A stretch of DNA of 19,308 nucleotides from Magnetococcales bacterium. Lineage in GTDB: Bacteria > Pseudomonadota > Magnetococcia > Magnetococcales > JADFWU01. The position numbers were made by a program, and so were the translations under genes. The notes under the pieces are model-generated. The model had not been told where the DNA came from. It made no database searches and saw only the letters and a program-made list of their open reading frames with translations. The stretch lies in the NCBI GenBank assembly GCA_015234045.1, contig JADFWU010000054.1, forward strand, positions 1 to 19,308, read 5' to 3'. Shown in pieces: positions 6,158 to 15,420 of this stretch. Every line of letters begins with the position of its first letter. The stretch's first letter is position 1.

Positions 6158-6335
6158 TAAGCTTTGTTACAAACAAATACATTAAAACTGTCTTTGGAAA
6201 TTCACGGATTACATCAGGCTGTCATAATCCAAACCATCAAACAGGCGACTGGCTCAACAAACGAGTCGGTTTTTTAAATACAAGGGAACCAGGTCGGCAT
6301 TAAGACCGATCACAAACCACCATCGGAGAAAAACC
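6158..6335 (+). promoter_or_regulatory. Conserved leader of small membrane peptide, copy 2
   Basis: It aligns with 4885-5062. It has TTTGTT-ACA-AACAAA (6163-6177), TACATTAAA, the TTTGGAAATT and GGTCGGCAT blocks, and the hairpin GGTCGG (6292-6297)/CCGATC (6306-6311), where a C-to-T change relative to copy 1 leaves a G-U pair and so keeps the fold. Only copy 2 has a second hairpin: GACTGGCTC (6247-6255) with GAGTCGGTT (6263-6271), nine pairs with three G-U, running into T6 (6270-6275), a possible attenuator. CGGAG (6324-6328) is the ribosome-binding site of ATG 6336. Confidence 0.6.
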
Positions 6336-6479
6336 ATGCATCTCTCTAGCCTACATGACATGAAATCTGATATGCACAGCTTTGACGTCAATCCCTTCTT
6401 TGGATTGATCTCAATCACCGCCGGACCGATCATTGCGCTGGTTGGCGTGTTGATGCTGATTCACTTCATGGTGTCTTGA
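6336..6479 (+). CDS. 47-residue single-pass membrane peptide, copy 2
   Basis: Paralogue of the peptide at 5063-5206, same length, 39/47 identical. GGAG (6325-6328) lies 7 nt before ATG. The polar head keeps MHLxSLHDMKSDM; DVNPFFG and SITAGPIIALVGVL are unchanged; the hydrophobic segment spans about 21-46 with His43 retained. Replacements relative to copy 1 are A4S, Y14H, Y16F, L25I, L40M, V41L, Y44F and A47S. Silent differences outnumber replacements although the genes are tiny, which supports translation. Same context as copy 1: leader hairpin upstream, long hairpin 24 nt downstream, small RNA about 200 nt downstream. A membrane effector controlled by that RNA is an inference from layout. 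No named family recognised. Confidence 0.82.
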   Translation: MHLSSLHDMKSDMHSFDVNPFFGLISITAGPIIALVGVLMLIHFMVS

Positions 6480-6502
6480 TTGATCGGAGTTGACGTTTTC
6501 CA

Positions 6503-6559
6503 GTGTCTGTTGAGCGGATGTGCTGCACAGCCTCTCAACAGACACCGTCTCCCCTTTTT
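6503..6559 (+). terminator. Hairpin downstream of peptide copy 2, possible terminator
   Basis: GTGTCTGTTGAG (6503-6514) pairs perfectly with CTCAACAGACAC (6534-6545), 12 bp, loop 19 nt. A T5 run follows only after CGTCTCCCC (6555-6559), so termination is plausible but not classical. It takes the place of the 5223-5324 hairpin of copy 1 with unrelated sequence. Confidence 0.55.
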
Positions 6560-6644
6560 GCACTGACTTTTTAACGTTGTTTATCGGTCATTCGGAAGGA
6601 TTGCGGGGGTGTGTGCCATTGAATTCTACATTTATAAAAAGGAC

Positions 6645-6673
6645 TTCATATATATATTTTACAAAGAATTAAT
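6645..6673 (+). promoter_or_regulatory. Possible promoter of structured RNA copy 2
   Basis: TTCATA (6645-6650), 17 nt, ATTAAT (6668-6673), aligned with the copy 1 candidate. The boxes are weak; the call rests mainly on conserved position. Confidence 0.3.
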
Positions 6674-6674
6674 T

Positions 6675-6780
6675 ATCCCTTGTTCTGGACTGTTACTCCC
6701 ACAACCCCTCCGACAGTCCAGCACAACACTCTTCCCCTGATTGCGTTCAATAATCGCCCCTGCAATCAGGGGATTTTTTT
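6675..6780 (+). ncRNA. Structured C-rich small RNA, copy 2
   Basis: Counterpart of 5405-5511. Stem 1: TTGTTCTGGACTG (6680-6692) with CAGTCCAGCACAA (6714-6726), 12 pairs and one T/C mismatch, loop with TACTCCCA (6694-6701) and CCCCTCCGA. Stem 2: CCCCTGATTGC (6734-6744) with GCAATCAGGGG (6762-6772), 11 perfect pairs, loop containing AATCGCCCCT, then A and T7. The retained TACTCCCA could pair with the ribosome-binding site of peptide 1, and CTCCGA (6708-6713) with TCGGAG (6323-6328) of peptide 2. A coding frame across it (plus, from 6680) is a by-product: it crosses both stems and is not conserved in copy 1. Confidence 0.75.
6734..6780 (+). terminator. Rho-independent terminator of small RNA copy 2
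   Basis: Perfect 11-bp stem (6734-6744/6762-6772) followed by A and T7. The shorter alternative CCCCTG-CAAT-CAGGGG (6757-6772) shares the 3' arm, as in copy 1. Confidence 0.9.
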
Positions 6781-6794
6781 GTCCATTTATAGTT

Positions 6795-6839
6795 ATTTCG
6801 ATCCAAAACTTGACAATGAATCACAACCTGAGTGGAAGC
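6795..6839. repeat. 45-bp near-identical element, copy 2
   Basis: 43/45 identical to 5537-5581, with TTGACA at 6810-6815. Similarity stops abruptly at 6839, so this end marks the right border of the duplicated module. The two differences break the ATTTCG/CGAAAT palindrome present in copy 1. Confidence 0.85.
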
Positions 6840-6864
6840 TATGGAAGAGATTTTCCTCGCAAAG

Positions 6865-6910
6865 TTAACAGTGGTAAGCGTTAACCGCCTACCACTGTTG
6901 ATTATTTTTT
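6865..6910 (+). terminator. Terminator between module copy 2 and secB
   Basis: TTAACAGTGGTA (6865-6876) pairs with TACCACTGTTGA (6890-6901), with an inner GCG/CGC pairing, and T6 at 6905-6910 follows on the plus strand. It sits just past the end of the converging secB gene and may also stop minus-strand transcription, though that side lacks a good T-run. Confidence 0.75.
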
Positions 6911-6915
6911 GAAGG

Positions 6916-7398
6916 TTAGTTTACCGTTGGCTGACCTTCGGCCTGTTTCCTTGCTTGTGCCTGATGATAGACCGCTGCAAAGTTGATTGGATCAAGCACC
7001 AATGGCTTGAATCCGCCTTCAGTCACGGCGTGTGAAACCAACTGGCGAACATAGGGGAACAAGATATTGGGACACTCAATGCCAATCAGCATGGGTACTT
7101 GCGGTTCGGGAACATTACGAACGACAAACAAACCAGCATAAGAAACCTCAATCAAGAATAACAGCTTGTCCTTGACCGTCACTTTTGTCGTGACATGCAA
7201 CGTCACTTCATAACCGGTTTCGCCCATCTTATTGGCAGATGTGTCGAGATTGAACTCTACCTTTGGCTCTTCGGATTCTTTGAAAATGGCTGGAGAGTTG
7301 GGGCTTTCATAGGAAAAGTCTTTAAGATAGAGCTTTTCCACGTGAAATACCGGTTGCTCGGCTGCCTGTTGTCCACCATTCTCGCCTACTTCAGCCAT
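6916..7398 (-). CDS. secB: Protein-export chaperone SecB
   Basis: SecB is a homotetrameric cytoplasmic chaperone that keeps preproteins unfolded and delivers them to SecA; it is largely confined to proteobacteria. The 160-residue length fits (E. coli about 155). Family sequence is recognisable from VEKLYLKDFSYESPN (about 20-34) through VTVKDKLLFLIEVSYAGLF to the CPNILFPYVRQLVSHAVTEGGF block and the closing LDPINFAAVYHQ. AGGA lies 8 nt before ATG. The gene is 61 bp downstream of the helicase gene on the same strand and could be co-transcribed with it. Confidence 0.97.
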   Translation of the reverse strand: MAEVGENGGQQAAEQPVFHVEKLYLKDFSYESPNSPAIFKESEEPKVEFNLDTSANKMGETGYEVTLHVTTKVTVKDKLLFLIEVSYAGLFVVRNVPEPQVPMLIGIECPNILFPYVRQLVSHAVTEGGFKPLVLDPINFAAVYHQAQARKQAEGQPTVN

Positions 7399-7459
7399 AA
7401 TTCTATCCTTTGTTTATCGGTTTACGTTTGTATACTTTCTGCTCTGATGTATAACTGCA

Positions 7460-9079
7460 CTATTGTGAATCTGCTGATCCTTGCTGCGTTTGAGCACCTT
7501 CTTTGGACACTGTTGATTTTTTACGTCTTCTGCGCCGTCTGCGTTTTTTTACTTCTCCAGCCTTTGTTTCGCCAGCTTCAGATGCTTGTTTTTGTTGGGA
7601 TACACCGGATTTTTTATTCTGCTCTGTGCTGGCATTATCCGTTTGGGATGCGTTGCTTTTTTTCTTACGGTGTCTGGATCTCTTTTTTCCAGGCTGACTG
7701 TTTCTATTTCCACTGGAGGGACCAGAAGAACGACGCTTGCCAGAATGTGACCGCTTCTTATCTTTAGGAACATACGGTGGTCGCTTCAAGTCAACAAACA
7801 ACGACTCATCTGCCCATCCGACAGGAATCTCTTGCTTAATAAAAGCAGTCAACGCTTCCAGATTATACGCGCCACCTTCATCTACCAGGGTAATCGCGTC
7901 TCCTTTAGCACCAGCTCGCGCGGTTCGACCAATGCGGTGTACATAATCTTCTGGATTATCTGGCAGGTCATAGTTAATCACATGGGTCACGCCATTGATA
8001 TGCAACCCGCGTCCAGCAACATCGGTGGCAATCAGTACAGGCAACTGACCTTCTTGGAAACGGCGTAGAATTTTTAGTCGCTTGGTCTGTGGCACATCAC
8101 CGGAGAGATAGCCGCTCTCAAAACCATTGACATTCAACCAACGCACAAGGGTTTCGCCCATCCGTTTGGTATTGGTGAAGATCATCACACGGCTATCCAT
8201 CACCGGTGTTTCACTCTCTTCTATGTCTTGAGACTCTTCTGCGTTCAGATTATCCGACTGTTCTGATTGGGCCTGCTGTTCTTCATCTTTTTTGAGTTTA
8301 GCATCGGCTGTTCGATCGGCCAGATCCTTGCGCAACAAGCCCACTAAAAGGGAAATTTTTTCTTTGCCGCTCACATGATAAAGCTGTTGAGTAACCTGAT
8401 CGGCGGTCATCTCTTCCTGTGGTGGCGCAATCACTTCCGGCAGGTTCATATACTCATAGGAGAGTTCCTGCGCCCGATAGGAAAGCGTTGCTGAAAAGAG
8501 CATGGAGAGCCGCTTCTCATAAGAAGGCATACGGCGCAACATAAAGCGCAGATCAGCAATAAAACCCATGTCAAACATGCGATCTGCTTCGTCAATCACC
8601 AACGCTTCGATCTGTCTACAGCTATAGGTCCGCTGTTTGAGATAATCAATCAATCGACCAGGCGTACCAACCAGGATATCTGTATCTCCTGCGATCAGGC
8701 TATCACGTTGGCGATCATAGTTCACACCACCGTAAACCGCCGTAACAGTCAGATCAGTATATTTACCAAGTAACAGCGCATCCTGTTCAATTTGCACCGC
8801 CAACTCTCGGGTTGGCGCAATAATCAATGCACGGGGATAACCACGCCCTTTGTGACGTGGTGGATCTAACGCTTTAGTGGGTTGTGACAGCAATCTGCTG
8901 AAAATAGCGATGAGATAGGCAGCTGTTTTACCAGTTCCAGTATGGGCCTGGCCAGAGACATCCCGCCCTGCCAGAGTCACCGGCAATGTCATAGCCTGAA
9001 TAGGCGTACACTCTACAAATCCCGCATCTCCAATGCCCTTCATTATTGGTTCTGGAATATCAAGCTCAGTAAATTTCAT
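7460..9079 (-). CDS. DEAD-box RNA helicase (RhlB/RhlE type)
   Basis: An ATP-dependent RNA helicase, probably acting in RNA decay or ribosome assembly. Visible motifs: Q motif ending at Gln28, motif I AHTGTGKT at 45-52, PTRELA 89-94, GG 117-118, TPGR 139-142, DEAD 163-166, SAT 196-198, then in domain 2 the ATDVAGRGLH and HRIGRTARAG motifs. Two oddities. An acidic, Gln/Ser-rich insertion of about 40 residues (about 255-298) separates the two RecA domains. The last 115 residues or so are a basic low-complexity tail with an Arg/Lys run (KKRRRRRRRKK), likely for RNA binding. RhlB is the closest assignment but RhlE-like proteins also have such tails. A perfect TATAAT (minus, 9141-9146) lies upstream. 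Confidence 0.93.
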   Translation of the reverse strand: MKFTELDIPEPIMKGIGDAGFVECTPIQAMTLPVTLAGRDVSGQAHTGTGKTAAYLIAIFSRLLSQPTKALDPPRHKGRGYPRALIIAPTRELAVQIEQDALLLGKYTDLTVTAVYGGVNYDRQRDSLIAGDTDILVGTPGRLIDYLKQRTYSCRQIEALVIDEADRMFDMGFIADLRFMLRRMPSYEKRLSMLFSATLSYRAQELSYEYMNLPEVIAPPQEEMTADQVTQQLYHVSGKEKISLLVGLLRKDLADRTADAKLKKDEEQQAQSEQSDNLNAEESQDIEESETPVMDSRVMIFTNTKRMGETLVRWLNVNGFESGYLSGDVPQTKRLKILRRFQEGQLPVLIATDVAGRGLHINGVTHVINYDLPDNPEDYVHRIGRTARAGAKGDAITLVDEGGAYNLEALTAFIKQEIPVGWADESLFVDLKRPPYVPKDKKRSHSGKRRSSGPSSGNRNSQPGKKRSRHRKKKSNASQTDNASTEQNKKSGVSQQKQASEAGETKAGEVKKRRRRRRRKKSTVSKEGAQTQQGSADSQ

Positions 9080-9140
9080 AAAATCTCTCAGAGCATGCCC
9101 ACCAACCCGTTATCAATAAATAGCTAAATATTTCGAGTGC

Positions 9141-9146
9141 ATTATA
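9141..9146 (-). promoter_or_regulatory. -10 box upstream of the DEAD-box helicase
   Basis: TATAAT on the minus strand, about 60 nt before the helicase start. No good -35 at 16-18 nt, so a promoter is likely but incomplete by consensus. Confidence 0.4.
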
Positions 9147-9223
9147 TTATTGTCGCACCAACTTCAGCCTGTTTTACTGATCCCTGCGAGTCTATCGACA
9201 CACCGTATCATGCAGTATGCATA

Positions 9224-9697
9224 TCAACGATGATAGGGAACACCATGGATAATCGTCATAGCCCGGTAAAGCTGTTCTAGCAGCAACACACGTGCCAACA
9301 TATGCGGGAACGTCATCGAACCCAATGAAAGGCGCAAATCCGCCTGCTTAACCAATTCGGGTGCCACGCCATCCGGTCCACCAATAATAAAGGTGACAGG
9401 GCCCAAGGCATCCTGTCGCCACTGATTCAGACGACTGGCCCACTTTTCGGAACTGAACACCTGCCCCCTGCTGTCCAGCACAACCAACACACCATCGCCT
9501 TGTTTTAGCTGTTTTTTAAGACGATTGGCTTCCTGCACCATGGCTTTATTCGGGGACAAGCCACCCTGTCGATGCGCCTCAGCGATTTCAATCAACTCGA
9601 ATTGACCATAGCGCTTCAATCGCTTGGTATAGTCATCAACCAGCATACGCACCGGCTCAGGCATGCCCCGCCCAACAGCCATTAAACGCCATTTCAC
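9224..9697 (-). CDS. rlmH: 23S rRNA (pseudouridine1915-N3)-methyltransferase RlmH
   Basis: RlmH is a small SPOUT-class methyltransferase that modifies helix 69 of 23S rRNA on the assembled 70S ribosome. The 157 residues match the family (155 in E. coli). The knot is visible in FIIGGPDG and in LSLGSMTFPHMLARVLLLEQLYRA, ending in the conserved GVPYHR C-terminus. The ATG overlaps the stop of rsfS by four bases, so translation is coupled. It is the last gene of the obgE-proB-proA-nadD-rsfS-rlmH unit. Confidence 0.96.
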   Translation of the reverse strand: MKWRLMAVGRGMPEPVRMLVDDYTKRLKRYGQFELIEIAEAHRQGGLSPNKAMVQEANRLKKQLKQGDGVLVVLDSRGQVFSSEKWASRLNQWRQDALGPVTFIIGGPDGVAPELVKQADLRLSLGSMTFPHMLARVLLLEQLYRAMTIIHGVPYHR

Positions 9698-10089
9698 GAA
9701 GCAGGCTTCCGTAATGCCTTCAAAGCATCAAGGTCCTTCTCAGAAGCACCTTCAGTACTCCAAAGCTTTTCGAGATTATAATACCCTCGGTTTTCCGCCT
9801 GGAACAGATGCACCACAATATCACCGATATCCACTAAAACCCATTCAGCCTCAGGTAATCCTTCAATACCCAATACCTCAATCTGATTCTGATGTGCATA
9901 GCGGTCCACTTCATCAGCCAGATGGGCGACATGTGTATTGGATCGACCAGTAGCAATGATGAAATAGTCGGTGAAGGCACCATGCTTACGCAGGTCCAAC
10001 ACACAAATATCCTCTCCCTTGGCATCGTCAAGAATAGTCTCAACAGCCTTGGCCATGGCTTCAATGGATTTTTCTACTTCGCTACTCAT
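9694..10089 (-). CDS. rsfS: Ribosomal silencing factor RsfS
   Basis: RsfS (Iojap/DUF143 family) binds L14 on the large subunit and blocks subunit joining in starvation. The 131 residues carry the family signature: DICVLDLRKHGAFTDYFIIATGRSNTHVAHLADEV and later EGLPEAEWVLVDIGDIVVHLF followed by YYNLEKLW. The start directly abuts the nadD stop (TAG at 10090-10092), and the stop overlaps rlmH. Confidence 0.96.
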   Translation of the reverse strand: MSSEVEKSIEAMAKAVETILDDAKGEDICVLDLRKHGAFTDYFIIATGRSNTHVAHLADEVDRYAHQNQIEVLGIEGLPEAEWVLVDIGDIVVHLFQAENRGYYNLEKLWSTEGASEKDLDALKALRKPAS

Positions 10090-10749
10090 CTAACGATCCG
10101 TCTCCACATAAAGATCATGCGTGCTGATATAGTCACGCACCGGATCTGGGATCAACCAACACCCATCTCCACCTGTTCCCAACTCACTACGTAACGCACT
10201 GGAACTGATTGATAATGGCGTTACTGGCACCAAACAGCAAGCATACTGTCCACTGGTTGAACAACGTAACACCGATGAATCAGCAATACGCCGCTGATTC
10301 AGGAATTCTACAGCTTGCCCTTTTAAGCGCTCCCATTGAAATCCAGGACGAGTCATAATCGCCAAATGTGCGATCGACAACAAACGCTGCCAGGACTTCC
10401 AAAGATGAAGCTCCTCAAGCAAATCCGTACCCATCAAGAAAACCAGTTCCACATCGGGAAACTGTCTACTCAATTTGGCCAGCGTGTTGACCGTATAGGC
10501 TGTAGAACGCTCTCGCACTTCCAGATCACTGACCGATAAACCAACACAGTTTTGCGTGGCTATCCGCGTCATTTCCAAACGCTGTTCCGGTGTAGCGCGG
10601 TTGCTCTCCGATTTAAAGGGATGACGCCCGGCTGGCATAAGAATAACTTTTTCCAAACCAAGCGCTTGACGTACTTCCAACGCAGGTCGCAAATGGCCGA
10701 TGTGTGGCGGATCAAAAGAGCCACCCAAAACACCAATCATTCGACTCAT
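10090..10749 (-). CDS. nadD: Nicotinate-nucleotide adenylyltransferase NadD
   Basis: NadD joins nicotinate mononucleotide to ATP, the penultimate step of NAD synthesis. The motif [12 protein letters not shown] at 9-20 is the nucleotidyltransferase HxGH signature, and [11 protein letters not shown] near the C-terminus is the second phosphate-binding motif. I chose ATG at 10749 because it overlaps the proA stop in ATGA and puts the signature at the usual distance; a longer frame to 10782 lies inside proA. This gives 219 residues, within the family range. Confidence 0.95.
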   Translation of the reverse strand: MSRMIGVLGGSFDPPHIGHLRPALEVRQALGLEKVILMPAGRHPFKSESNRATPEQRLEMTRIATQNCVGLSVSDLEVRERSTAYTVNTLAKLSRQFPDVELVFLMGTDLLEELHLWKSWQRLLSIAHLAIMTRPGFQWERLKGQAVEFLNQRRIADSSVLRCSTSGQYACCLVPVTPLSISSSALRSELGTGGDGCWLIPDPVRDYISTHDLYVETDR

Positions 10750-12006
10750 GACCGCAACTGACCGCTCCCTAATACGATCCATTTTTGGGTTGTCAGCCCT
10801 TCCAGGCCAACCGGTCCACGTACATGTAATTTATCCGTGGAGATACCCATTTCTGCACCAAGACCAAACTGGAAGCCATCATTGAATCGGCTAGACGCAT
10901 TGATCATGACCGCTGATGAGTCCACCTCTCGAACAAAACGCATAGCCCGATCATGATTTTTAGTCACAATCACTTCAGTATGTCGTGATGAATGTTCTTC
11001 GATGTGATCCATCGCCTCGTCCAAACCCTTCACCACTTTAACAGACAAAACCGCTGCTAAATGCTCAGTGTCCCAATCCTCATCCGAGGCCGCCGTTACC
11101 GGTGCGACACTGCTGATAGCGGCTTGACTGGCCGCACAACAGCGCATCTCACAGCCTGCTTCATTCAAGGCTTTGGCAACTTTGGGCAGAAAGGTTTCTG
11201 CTACTGCTTGATGAACCAATAACGTTTCAGTGGCATTACAAACCCCTGTGCGCTGCATCTTGCCGTTCATGGTCAGTTCAACAGCCATATCCAGATCTGC
11301 TTCACTATCCACATAGGTGTGACACAGACCATCCAGATGCTTGATCACCGGAATTTTTGACTCTGCCATCACCCGTTTGATCAATCCCTTACCACCACGC
11401 GGAATAATCACATCAACATAGTCATCACTCTTGAGCAATGCACCAACCGCAGCCCGGTCCGTAGTGTCTATAAATTGTACCGCTTCTGCTGGCAAACCCG
11501 CCACAGCCAAACCCTGTGCTAAACAGGAGGCAATGGCACGATTGGAATGATACGCCTCAGAACCACCACGCAGAATCACACCATTACCGGATTTCACACA
11601 GAGCGCAGCGGCATCCGCTGTCACGTTGGGTCTTGACTCATAGATGATGCCAAGCACACCCAGAGGCACGCGCATCAAGCCCACTTGCAAACCATTAGGC
11701 AACCGGCGCATCGTATTGATTTCACCAACAGGATCTGGCAGAGCGACAATCTGACGGATACCCTCCGCCATTGTCTCAATATAGGCATCAGTCAGACGCA
11801 GACGATCAATCATCGCCGCCGACAATCCCTTGGCCTCCGCGGCTTCAAGATCTCGTGCGTTTGCACGTTGCAGATCCTTCACACCCGTAACCAAAGCATC
11901 TGCCATAGCCAACAGAGCCGCGTTTTTGGCACCACCATCTGTCCATGCCAGCTTGCGTGCCGCTTGCCGTGCCTTGATTCCGATCTGTTGCATCATTTTT
12001 TCGATG

Positions 12007-12014
<8 letters not shown>
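10746..12014 (-). CDS. proA: Gamma-glutamyl phosphate reductase ProA
   Basis: ProA reduces gamma-glutamyl phosphate to glutamate semialdehyde with NADPH, the second step of proline synthesis. The start at 12014 (MTDIEKMM) is preceded by GAGGAG and overlaps the proB stop by 8 bases; a longer frame to 12122 lies within proB and lacks family sequence. The 422 residues include [16 protein letters not shown] (117-132), the glycine-rich [10 protein letters not shown] (142-151), [11 protein letters not shown] (201-211) and the catalytic Cys259 in [14 protein letters not shown]. Length and order are normal. Confidence 0.96.
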
Positions 12015-14549
<2,535 letters not shown>

Positions 14550-14801
14550 CTATTCAGCCACCACGTTTACCCACTGCCGGTTACGGCGTTTGGTAAAGGC
14601 AACTTGTCCTTCGGTCAGGGCAAACAGTGTGTAGTCTTTTCCCATACCCACGTTTTCACCGGGTTGGTACTGAGTACCACGTTGGCGCACGATGATATTG
14701 CCTGGGACAACGGCTTCACCACCGAATTTTTTTACGCCAAGCCGACGACCTGCTGAGTCACGACCGTTATTGGAACTACCGCCTGCTTTTTTATGTGCCA
14801 T
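14550..14801 (-). CDS. rpmA: 50S ribosomal protein L27
   Basis: L27 reaches the peptidyl-transferase centre with its N-terminus. The start [24 protein letters not shown] is the canonical bacterial sequence, without the cleaved leader seen in Firmicutes. The 83 residues include the [29 protein letters not shown]-type core. It lies 104 bp downstream of rplU and is surely co-transcribed. Confidence 0.98.
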   Translation of the reverse strand: MAHKKAGGSSNNGRDSAGRRLGVKKFGGEAVVPGNIIVRQRGTQYQPGENVGMGKDYTLFALTEGQVAFTKRRNRQWVNVVAE

Positions 14802-14905
14802 GGTGTGTCATCCTTCTCAACCGATCAACTGCCAAGGCGTGCCAGCTGTTGCGCTCATCGGTCTCATTGCTTGAATTGCTGAATCCGAGTCTTTCGACAG
14901 AAACT

Positions 14906-15211
14906 TTACTGAATACTGGTGATTTTCAGCTCAGTGAAATTCTGACGGTGGCCTTGTTTACGGATATAATTTTTACGCCGTTTTTTCTTGAATACAGTAA
15001 TTTTCTTACCGCGTCCATGACGGGTAATGGCTCCAGAAACCGTGATACCATCAATGGCTTCACCAGCCTTGATTGCACCATCTTCAGAGACCATAAGAAC
15101 GTCAGCCAAGGTAACTTCGTCACCGACTTCACCGTCCAACTGCTCAACGCGCAGCACGTCATCAACCGCTACTTTGTACTGCTTTCCGCCGCTACGTACT
15201 ACTGCATACAT
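14906..15211 (-). CDS. rplU: 50S ribosomal protein L21
   Basis: L21 binds 23S rRNA near helix 80 in the large subunit. The 101 residues begin MYAVVRSGGKQYKVAVDDVLRVE and contain the KKRRKNYIRKQGHRQNFTELKI signature near the end. First gene of the rplU-rpmA pair, with a good promoter about 140 nt upstream and no other gene between. Confidence 0.98.
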   Translation of the reverse strand: MYAVVRSGGKQYKVAVDDVLRVEQLDGEVGDEVTLADVLMVSEDGAIKAGEAIDGITVSGAITRHGRGKKITVFKKKRRKNYIRKQGHRQNFTELKITSIQ

Positions 15212-15349
15212 AATCTAAACCTCATTTGACTAACAGCCGATAACCAACGACGCTGTTGCCGCCAATCACGGGAATATTTCTTATTTGGTCTCTACCACAA
15301 GAGCACATGACAGACATAGCTCTGACAATGCGTATCTCAGGAACCGGGC

Positions 15350-15378
15350 ATTCTCGAACGTTGCAAGCATTCTGTCAA
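15350..15378 (-). promoter_or_regulatory. Sigma-70-like promoter of rplU-rpmA
   Basis: On the minus strand TTGACA (15378-15373, perfect -35), a 17-nt spacer, and GAGAAT (15355-15350, 4/6 match to -10). It leaves a 5' leader of about 130 nt before rplU, long enough for autoregulation. Confidence 0.65.
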
Positions 15379-15420
15379 GACCTTATTTATCCACACACTC
15401 ATTTCTGCACCACTATTCCT

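Noticed and set aside
4885-6839. Insertion sequence as explanation for the duplicated module
   Set aside because: No transposase frame, no matching terminal inverted repeats at both ends of the unit and no target duplication were found; a mobile origin stays possible only for the 45-bp element.
6680-6868. 62-codon plus frame across the copy 2 small RNA
   Set aside because: It runs through both stems and the terminator, and the frame is not kept in copy 1 apart from the short 45-bp element.
7195-7767. 190-codon plus-strand frame opposite secB and the helicase gene
   Set aside because: It is antisense to two firmly identified genes, its composition mirrors their codons, and it has no ribosome-binding site or family likeness.
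10750-10782. Longer nadD start at 10782
   Set aside because: The extra residues lie inside proA and precede the family start; ATG 10749 overlaps the proA stop in ATGA.
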